DNA from: Opeltia flavorubescens
Taxonomy: Eukaryota > Ascomycota > Lecanoromycetes > Teloschistales > Teloschistaceae
NCBI GenBank assembly: GCA_000442125.1
Contig: KE546968.1
Coordinates: forward strand, 213,932-277,931
DNA: 64,000 bases
Direction of reading: 5' to 3'
The notes under the pieces were generated by a model. That model had not been told where the DNA came from. It worked only from the letters and a program-made list of their open reading frames with translations, and searched no databases. A program made the position numbers and the translations under genes. The first letter of the stretch is position 1. Every line of letters begins with the position of its first letter. Positions 56,201-64,000 of this stretch are shown here, piece after piece.

Positions 56201-58214
56201 TCAATTTCCCTCCCCAGTTGGTGCAGCAGCTTCCACAGGAGCCTCAGTACTCGCTTTCACCGCTTCCGCTACCACCGGCGGTGTCGAAGTAACGGTTCCA
56301 TCGTCCGTAGCAGCCATTGCAGGAGCATTCGTCGCCGCAGTCTTGATATCTCCTTGCGTCTGACCTGTGCTCACCGCCTTAGCATTTCCCACACCCAGCC
56401 CTCCGCCCCTACCCCTAGCGAATCCGCCTCTCCCTCTCACACTCCCACCTCTCCCCGCCATCGGCCCCATCGGCGCCCCTCCTCCCCGCTGTCCCACCAT
56501 CCCACCCCCACGCTGTCCAACCATCCCCCCTCTCCCCTCCATCCCCCCACCACGACTCTGGTTATGATGAACACCAACCCCCACCCCCCCACGTCCACCC
56601 CTAACCTGCAAATTCGGCCCCAACCTCCGCTCCAACACCACAACCTGCCCCTGCGCCACCTTGACAGGACTGGCTTTGATCGCGTTCTGAAGACCCTCCG
56701 GCGCTTCAAAATCCACGTACGCGGAGCCTTTTTTGCGGTCGATTTCCACGCGCTTGACGGGACCGAAGGCGGAGAAGGCGGATTCGAGGAGGGGTTCTGT
56801 GATGCCTTGGGAGGGGTTGGCGTGTTTGAGGAAGGCTTGTGTTGCGGTTGATGAGGACGGAGGTGGGGTTGGTTTTGATGTTTGTGGCGATGCTGATGGG
56901 GCGCTTGAGGATGAAGCTGGTGTTCTGGGAGGGACTCGGGATGCTGCTGGTCCGGTTGGAGGTTGGACTGAAGGTGCGGGTTTTGCTGTGGTTGCTGAAG
57001 TGGTATTCGTGTTGCTGGTGTTTGGAGTGATGGTGGTAGCTGAGTTGTCGGCGGCTTTTGTATTGTCCCCCGGGGCAAGTGTTGCTGGGGTAGCTTTGGG
57101 TGAGCTGGTAGGAGTAGTCCTATTCTGAGCCAGACCGCGTCTGCCACCTCGACCGCCGGGACTGGCTCCGATGCCTAGGTCGCGCCGGAGTATACTCGCA
57201 GCAGCGCTTGCGCTACCTCGTTCCCGCTTCTTCTCCGCCAAAGGTGAACTGGCTGCAGGGACTGGGGTATCAGCAGTGGTGGTGGTGGCTGTTGATGGGT
57301 TCTGAGGTTTACTGGGCGCAAGGACTTGCTTGTTGACAACTCGAGCGGCGTCGCGAGCAGCTTTCTCTACCATTATAGCTTGCGCGCTCCGCTTGTCGGG
57401 CGTTTGACTGATCGTGGCCATAGCTTTCGTGGGAGGAGTCTTGTCTGAACCGGAAGTCGAGCTCGGTGCTGCATCTTTCGAAGGCTGTCTGGTATGTTTT
57501 GCACCTTTAGCAGCTGCACTGGCCACATCCTTGCCCTTATTCGCTTTCTTCTCCTTCAAGAATTGGATTAGAGGCGTAGTAGTGACCTTCTCTTTACTTT
57601 TGCCAGTAGCGGCTGGTTGATCGACACTTGCTGGTTTGGGAACAGGATTTGTGAGACTTTCCAGGAATTCGATGAATTCTGGATCTTGATCGATCGTGCC
57701 TTGACGAGCATCTTTTCGTACTCTGGTACGTGGTACTTTGTTGTAGGGAGCAAATTCGACAGAGGGTGGGCCGCGTAGCACTGGATCTTTGGTGGAGTTT
57801 TTGGTGTCATTGAATGTGGTATTCCGCACCGAGTCAGAAAGTGTGTTGATGTACTCTTGCTTCGTCAGGTTCAGATAGACNCTCGCGGGTTTGGAAGGCT
57901 TGTTGGGACTGCTATTAGTAAGTATGAAGTACATTGCCCCATCAATCGAGAAGGTTATACTCTTTAGACAGTTTTCCAGGCTTGTAAGATGTCCAGTCAA
58001 CCCTTCCATTACCGACTTTCCATTCTTCACCCAGTGCTACTTGAAACTCTTCTTCGGTCAGTCCAGGGGGTAAACGCCTAATGAGGATCTTGAGGCGAGG
58101 AGCAGAGGAAGCTCCAGCAGCGGATGGCATGGTGGGACGTGGTTGAGTTGCTGAAGCTGGAATTCTAAGTACTCCCCCATTGCGGGTGGCAAGTCTTGGC
58201 GGATCACTGGTCAT
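56201..58214 (-). CDS. UPF3: Nonsense-mediated decay factor UPF3/SMG4
   Basis: Two exons (58214-57961, 57911-56201) give 654 residues. The Smg4/UPF3 domain (about residues 38-190) shows LKILIRRLPPGLTEEEF, GNGRVDWTSYKPGK, then across the 49-bp intron SPNKPSKPA.VYLNLTK and GPPSVEFAPYNKVP, RVRKDARQGTIDQDPEFIEFL. This RNP-like domain contacts UPF2. The middle is Ala/Thr/Ser-rich. Near residue 480 a second RRM-like segment appears (GITEPLLESAFSAFGPVKRV, KGSAYVDFEAPEGLQNAI), followed by an RGG-rich tail (GGRGG, MVGQRGG repeats). UPF3 links exon-junction or termination complexes to UPF1/UPF2 in NMD. An N at 57881 leaves one residue Ser or Arg. The gene is head to head with the Sit4-type phosphatase. 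Confidence 0.93.
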
Positions 58215-58412
58215 TTCAATGGATTATTGATCATATGAAGTAATTTCACCAAATACAAAGTAGATCTCCTCTGTCATTTGTGAACTCAACCAGAACAGTT
58301 AAGCTCCAGAAAGTATATCTTTACCTTATCATGCAGCTTCTTTTGTGAACCAATCGGCTACTGACGGGAAGAAGGGAAGGGAAGACTAGTGCGGTCTCGC
58401 ATACCGAAAAGC
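58215..58412. promoter_or_regulatory. Compact divergent promoter UPF3/SIT4
   Basis: About 198 bp separate the two start codons (about 280 bp if the phosphatase starts at 58497), so promoters must overlap. No specific site is named. Confidence 0.5.
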
Positions 58413-59985
58413 ATGGGTTGGTACTCTCGGCTTCCATACCTGTATGAGATCGATCAACTCCAAGGGAATCATGCAGCCTCCTATGAGCAAACATTCATGA
58501 TGCCGAACCCCAAGGTCCCTCAGCCAGGGCCCGCTAAGCTCACCAAGAGCTCTGGCCCTGACGAATGGCTGAAATGTGCCCTCAACAACCAGTATTTGCC
58601 TGAGGCGATCATGAAGAAGTTGTGTGAGATCTGCAAAGAGTTACTGATGGAAGGTGAGCTCACCAATCCTCTCTTCTTGTAGTGGGGCACCAGAAGTCTC
58701 AACACTCCATGAGATTTTGTGGACGGGGAACTGGAGAAGCGGATCCTGCCGCTATCAGATATAATGACTAACGAATCCATTTGCCTTCAGAGTCGAACAT
58801 TCAACCCGTCTCTACACCCGTCACGATTTGTGGTGACCTTCACGGTCAATTCTACGATGTACTTGAGCTGTTCCGCGTCGCTGGCGGCGTCCCAAGTGAT
58901 GAAAAGCCGGAAGCATCACCCGCTCCTTCAGGCGTGATCACCTCGGATGACATCGAACCGCCTACCGAGATCACCAATCCAAAGCTGAGAAAGAAGATGC
59001 GCAACCTCTCGTTGAAAGATCAAGCTGCAGACGATAACGCAAGCAGCGGAATCAGTGATGACGACGATGATGCAGAGGAAGAGCAGCGCGGCCGGAAACG
59101 TGGCAGCGCTCAGGGAGCTGCGAGTTTGGGTGTTGAGAAAGAGGGCAATACAGGCATTCCTGGCAACCAGAACTACATCTTCCTTGGCGACTTTGTCGAT
59201 CGCGGATATTTCAGCTTGGAGACTTTGACCTTATTGCTCTGCTTGAAAGCTAGGTAATCTCAACCGGTCACTACCTTCGCCACGAATTATGCTGACGATC
59301 GCTTCAGATACCCTGACCGGGTCACTCTCGTTCGAGGCAATCACGAATCACGTCAAATCACCCAAGTCTACGGCTTTTACGAAGAATGCCAACAAAAGTA
59401 TGGAAATGCCTCTGTCTGGAAATGTTGCTGCCAAGTTTTCGACTTCCTGGTGCTCGGTGCCATTGTCGATGGTAAAGTTTTATGCGTTCACGGTGGCCTA
59501 AGCCCAGAAATACGAACACTTGATCAAATCCGCGTGATTGCTCGTGCACAAGAGATTCCTCATGAGGGCGCCTTCTGCGACCTGGTGTGGAGCGACCCAG
59601 AGGACGTTGGAACCTGGGCAATCTCGCCTAGAGGTGCTGGATGGCTCTTCGGAGACAAGGTCGCGACGGAGTTCAACCATGTCAACGGCTTGAAGCTGAT
59701 CGCTAGGGCTCATCAGCTCGTCAACGAAGGGTACAAGGTGAGCTACATCTTTCTACCCACTGAGACAACTGAAATTGATCATTTACATCTCAGTGGCACT
59801 TCAACGACAAAGCTGTCGTTACCGTCTGGAGTGCTCCCAACTACTGTTACCGGTGCGGTAACGTCGCCTCAATCATGAACGTGGGTGAAGATCTGGTCGA
59901 ACGCTTCCACATCTTCTCCGCCGTTCCCGACAGTCAGCGTGCCGTGCCCGCTGCAACAGGACGTCGCACAGAATACTTCTTGTGA
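58413..59985 (+). CDS. SIT4: Sit4/PP6-type serine/threonine phosphatase catalytic subunit
   Basis: Four exons (58413-58653, 58791-59253, 59308-59737, 59794-59985) give 441 residues. The metal-binding motifs are intact: [24 protein letters not shown] and [19 protein letters not shown], then [26 protein letters not shown] and the methylatable end RRTEYFL. The pattern [16 protein letters not shown] and [16 protein letters not shown] match PP6/Sit4, which acts in G1/S progression, TOR signalling and ER-Golgi traffic. Between the first two motifs lies an acidic insertion of about 95 residues (112-206, containing [20 protein letters not shown]). The first ATG is 58413; the ATG at 58497 (MMPNPKVPQ) would give 413 residues and may be the true start. 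Confidence 0.93.
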
Positions 59986-60456
59986 TCAGCAACGTTCTTT
60001 GTATGTACATGTTGACGGATCATGCGATACGATAGGTTCTGCATAGCGGGCTGAATTTCACGATACCAGGCGAACGGCGCGCTTCGAATATTGAGGTAAA
60101 TGATTGGTGGCACGTCTTATTTATTTCTCTCAAGCTACTTCATCGCAGAAGGAAGCACCGTACATATGTATTGCAATCATTTGCCAATGAGGCGCCGACG
60201 AACGCAATGCAAATGCAATGCTTGCGGGGAATATTTGATGCACCGAAATCGGCGATTGAGACAGCTTTTACTGGCTAACTCCGTGGTGACTCAATTTGCG
60301 CCTTGCGATTCACCATCGTACATCTTATCTTTCTGTTTCTCTTGCATGCTGTTCCTCTATCCATTGTTCCATCTAGTCTTTCAATTTTCGTGATTCTCAA
60401 AAAAACACCTACTATCCTATCGCCCAATTAGCGTTCGTCTTCTCATCTTCGCAACA
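59986..60456. other. Intergenic between SIT4 and PNPOx-like gene
   Basis: SIT4 3' UTR and promoter/leader of the next gene. A 97-codon frame at 60100 is not supported. Confidence 0.5.
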
Positions 60457-61605
60457 ATGGTACAATTCTTCGATGAAATACCAGATCACCTCGCCAAATG
60501 GGTAAGGGCATCTCTCCCTTTCCCTCCCTTGTTCCCTTATACCCTTATTCCCCTAAACTCTACTTCATTCCTTGCCATCCATCCCTCCATTCAATAATTC
60601 CTTTTCATCCTTTCTACCTATTCCGCCTATTCCCGCCCCATCCCATTTCTCCCCAACAACAAACCTCGAAAAAAAAAACTAACCCCTTTCCCTCCCCCCA
60701 ACGTAGGCCCTATCCCAACAAATCTTCTTCACAGCCTCCGCCCCCCTCACGGGCTCCCACGTCAACATCTCCCCCAAAGGCCTCCCCTCCTCCACATTCA
60801 CAATCTTCTCCCCCACCTCCGCAGCCTACATCGACGCCACGGGCTCCGGCTCCGAAACCGTTTCGCACGTCTACGAAAATGGAAGGGTTACGATCATGTT
60901 CTGTAGCTTTGAGGCTAGTCCTAGGATCTTGAGGTTTTTTTGTTGGGGGAGGGTTGTGGAGTGTGAGGGGGATGGGAGGGAGAGGTTTGAAGAATTGGTG
61001 GGGAGGATGGGGGGGAAGAGGGTTGAGGGGGCGAGGGCGGTTGTGGAGTTGGGGATTTGGAAGGTGGGTTGTTCTCTTGGAAGTTTACTTGTGATCTTTT
61101 GCGGTTTTCTTGAATTTGGCTTTGGTGCTGGTCGTTGGAAGTATATGGAAGTGGAAAGTGGATGAGCAGACGAGAAGAGAGAGGGAGAAATCAAAAGAGA
61201 AAGAAAGGGAACGGATTGAACGAATACTAACACAAAACCCAGGTTCAAACATCCTGCGGCTACGGCGTCCCCTATCTCTCCGCCCTCTCCTCCCCCGACG
61301 CAGACTTACCAGAAGGCATCAAAGCAGAGCTCAAAGACAGAGAGACGCTAGGCCATTGGGCGTCGAAGAAGATTGAAAAAGGTGAGTTGAAGGAGTATCA
61401 GGCGGGGAATAACGCATATAGTCTGGATGGGCTGCCAGGACTGAGGTCTGCGTTAAGGGGCGCGGGGAAGTCGGTGCTCAAGGAAAGGATGGGTGCGAGG
61501 GTGAGGAGGGTTATGGGGCAGAAGGAGGCGATGGGGGTGGGCTTGGTGATGGGGGTATTGGTGATGGTTTTGTGTGAGATTTTGGTTCGGGGGGTGGGGT
61601 GGTAG
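60457..61605 (+). CDS. Pyridoxamine-5'-phosphate-oxidase-like protein with C-terminal anchor
   Basis: Three exons (60457-60501, 60707-61063, 61243-61605) give 254 residues. The start MVQFFDEIPDHLAKW joins QQIFFTASAPLTGSHVNISP and PKGLPSS, then AAYIDATGSGSETVSH, GRVTIMFCSFEASPRILRFF and, after the second intron, VQTSCGYGVP. This is the split-barrel flavin/FMN-binding fold of the PNPOx-like family; enzymatic activity is not known for this fungal group. The last exon ends with a hydrophobic stretch MGVGLVMGVLVMVLCEILV next to the C-terminus, suggesting a tail anchor. Introns of 205 and 179 bp are among the longer ones here. The coding strand of exons 2-3 is G-rich. Confidence 0.9.
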
Positions 61606-64000
61606 GAGAGGAATATCAAGAGGAGCTTGAAGGGTTATCGGGTTTGGTAATGAGGAAAAATACTACTTATGGGCGGTGGTTATGATGGGAATCTTGCTGG
61701 TGCTTCCAAGACATACATATAAGTTCGGTCTGAGAGCGCTCTGCAATTCAGGTAAACGTGATTTATAATTTGAAATAGTAAGTAATTAATTCCGGCTGTC
61801 ATGGTCACAAAGTAAGAAGACATCAAGTTTCCCATGTCCTTTGCAACCCCACCTACCCAATGAGGGTTTCAAGGTGCCCAGTTCGAATGCGATGGAAGCT
61901 TTTCAACTCGCATGGGTAACCTGCGATGCTTGTGGGCTCTAAGCAATGGGGATGATACTTGAGGGAAGTAATTCTGCAGAGATATTTCCACCTTTGCATG
62001 GCGGTATTGGATTACACCTGGCTTTCGTAGGGGTTGTGGGATGTGGGTAGATTGTCGACTTTTTTTGGCTTTTTTTTGATTTTGGGGTTGTGTATGTTGG
62101 ATGCCAAGCTCGCCAAGCCAAAGAGGTGAGGCTCAAAGTCTGGAAGCTGGCCTCGCGCATTGTGCGGTGCGTGGTCCATCTCTTACATTTACATGTTGCT
62201 CGCAACAGCTGATGGCAGGTTCAACGAGGCGGGCATTAAAGCGACAATGGATTATTCTGATGATCGCTATCAATCACCGTCATGATTGTCAACGTCACGT
62301 CGAGCACAGAACAACCGAGGAGTTCAGCCAATCCAAGCAATAGCTTGCGCATGGAGCGGCGCATAGAAGTTAAGCTCCAAAGGATCAGCAACGATTTCCA
62401 CCACGCTAATTACTGTACCTCAATTATCCGCCTGCAGGAATTTGCCTGAATCGTAGAGCGGCCTGTTTCGAGACCTGGCAAGCTCATCTACAGCCAATGG
62501 CGAAACACCTCGGTCCCTGAATCCCTGTTGATCCGTCAGTCTTCCAGGGTGTGGATGGAAGCCGGGCGCATGGAGGGGCTTCTGTGCTACATGACTTGGC
62601 TGGCTGTGATTTGACTTGCAGACGGGACGCCTGTTCTCTGAACGACGCCGGTCCCACTGTCGTGTTCACCATTCGTTCTTCAAAGCAGCTTATGAAATCG
62701 CGGTGAAGGAAGAACGCGCAACTACAGGCCAGCAAGAGCAATCTTCTAGACTGGCTCCTCAGCTTTAGCCGCAACACCAAGAAGTTTAATTGTCCGAGAT
62801 CAGCACACCGAAGCGGGCGGAGGTCCGGCTAGAATGCTGCTAAAATCAGATCATCATAGCCATACAGGGAAGTTCCAGGTCAATGCAAGCCTCGCAGCGG
62901 GTTAAATTGAACCGGACAGTCGGGCCAGTGCAGCTTCCAGGCATGGCAATTGCAGCTGCCCGTCACATCCTTCCTGTATTCCGTATTGAATACCGTTGGC
63001 GGAAATGGTTTCAGATGGATGTCATAAGCTTCATGTGCAAGACACCGAACGGGACCGAGGTGAAGATTCACCGCAATAGATGCAGCGACCCGTGCGAAAG
63101 ACAGTTGAAGCATTGCGCACCGACGCGATTACAACGTTCGTGGTGCATACACTAGGTAATAGCTGCGAGAGGGGTTTGTGTAAGTGTGATTGATTTCTAC
63201 ATTCGACTGTCTGTAAGCGCTGAGATATATCGGTGGTGTCACCACACCTCCTCCAAGAGAGTCAAGAGTCTGAGACTGGCATCTGCTTTATGAACCTGAG
63301 AAGGGCACGGGCGACGGTCTGTTCGGCCACACGAGCTCCGCATGCTTGCTCTCTGACCACCCTTCTGTTGTGCTTGGATGGCGAGGATGGATGCAGGGCT
63401 GACGTAAGAAACCTGGAGGTGTATTGCTTACCGTACGTACGGCTGAGTAATATTCTGGAAGCAACTGGGCTTTTCCCGTATGCTGCGACCAAGAGATATA
63501 TATATCAGCGATGCCTTCGAACAGTGAATGCACGGTTATTTCAGAAGACTTGCATCATCGCACAGCCTTTCCGCTGATGCTGCATCGTCCACAGCACTCG
63601 GTGAGATAGTGCGGTTGGTAGGGCACCCATACACTGTAACGGCCCAAAAGGACTGCATCGATCGCTTAGTGGACGAGTAGGAGCGAAGGATCTTTGAAGG
63701 AGCCTCAAATTAATCTTGATGCGATATTGAGCGAAGAGTGAAGCTTTATGACTCCGCCCTCTTTGAGTGTCGTCGCAAAGCAGTGACTCCCGTCTTGTGA
63801 TTCATCTCTTCTGGGTCAGGGGGGCATCCAGTCATACTAGGAATAAGCGGTGGGTAGTGCAGAAGAAAATCGATGGTGTATTGGATTTAAAGAGAGATTT
63901 AAAGACGGTGGGAATCACCAACTAGTGCCCAGGGAAGTGGTTCTGTTCCTAAAGAGGCGCTGGAAGCCGTGCCCCTGATTTGCCCATTCGCGCCACGCTA
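61606..64000. other. Terminal 2.4 kb without supported gene
   Basis: Open frames up to 114 codons (63233-63577, plus; 62484-62780, minus; 62883-63155, plus) overlap frames on the other strand and carry no recognisable motif. A gene that continues past the window edge cannot be excluded. Confidence 0.45.

Noticed and set aside
60498-60932. 144-codon plus-strand frame, Pro/Ser-rich
   Set aside because: It reads through the first intron of the PNPOx-like gene in the wrong frame.
1-64000. CRISPR array, prophage, operons
   Set aside because: Eukaryotic gene structure throughout; no regular spaced repeats and no phage genes were seen.

Overview
The window is nuclear DNA of a filamentous ascomycete (Pezizomycotina). 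The evidence is small spliceosomal introns (mostly 45-205 bp) in almost every gene, an HET-domain protein, a DUF7730-type protein, an NRC-2-type kinase, a fungal SitA/Sit4 phosphatase with the filamentous-fungal insertion, and long C/T-rich leaders. I cannot fix the class from sequence alone. I rebuilt exon structures by hand; wherever I give joined exons, the sum of exon lengths is a multiple of three and the protein reads through the joins.

Layout. 0-8.7 kb: TAF10 (+), aldehyde dehydrogenase (-), tRNA-Thr(AGT) (-), a single-pass membrane protein of unknown function (+), the Hsp90 co-chaperone p23 (-) and, divergently, ESCRT-III Vps24 (+). 9.4-18.3 kb: a Yra1/ALYREF mRNA export factor with an exceptional 1.13-kb intron (+), a coding-like frame interrupted by TGA (-), a DUF7730-type protein (-), alcohol dehydrogenase (+), a secreted agmatinase-type ureohydrolase (-). 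19-24 kb: a MATE exporter (-) and an MFS exporter (+) sharing one intergenic region. 24.8-32 kb: a large ankyrin-repeat protein (+) and an App1-type phosphatidate phosphatase (+). 34-38 kb: a small secretory-pathway membrane protein (+), a stand-alone NIF3/YqfO C-terminal-like protein (-), and, divergently, an HET-domain protein (+). 39-49 kb: NRC-2/Fpk1-type kinase (-), SmF (-), and a 1,665-residue WD40 protein (-). 49.8-52.3 kb: two poorly resolved minus-strand coding regions and a small hypothetical gene. 52.3-56.2 kb: long gene-poor stretch. 56.2-61.6 kb: UPF3 (-) head to head with a Sit4/PP6 phosphatase (+), then a pyridoxamine-5'-phosphate-oxidase-like protein with a C-terminal membrane anchor (+). 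61.6-64 kb: nothing I can support.

No CRISPR, prophage, operon or recognisable intact transposon is present. Genes are ordinary housekeeping genes mixed with accessory ones (HET, ankyrin, transporters, agmatinase). The most notable features concern RNA processing: the giant YRA1 intron with an immediate in-frame stop when retained, GC-AG introns (one after a 6-nt coding exon in SmF), an exon that holds only a stop codon, and a UPF3 with an extra C-terminal RRM-like segment and RGG tail. Three single N bases (19542, 30601, 57881) lie inside coding sequence and look like assembly uncertainty. No obviously novel multi-gene system is visible.
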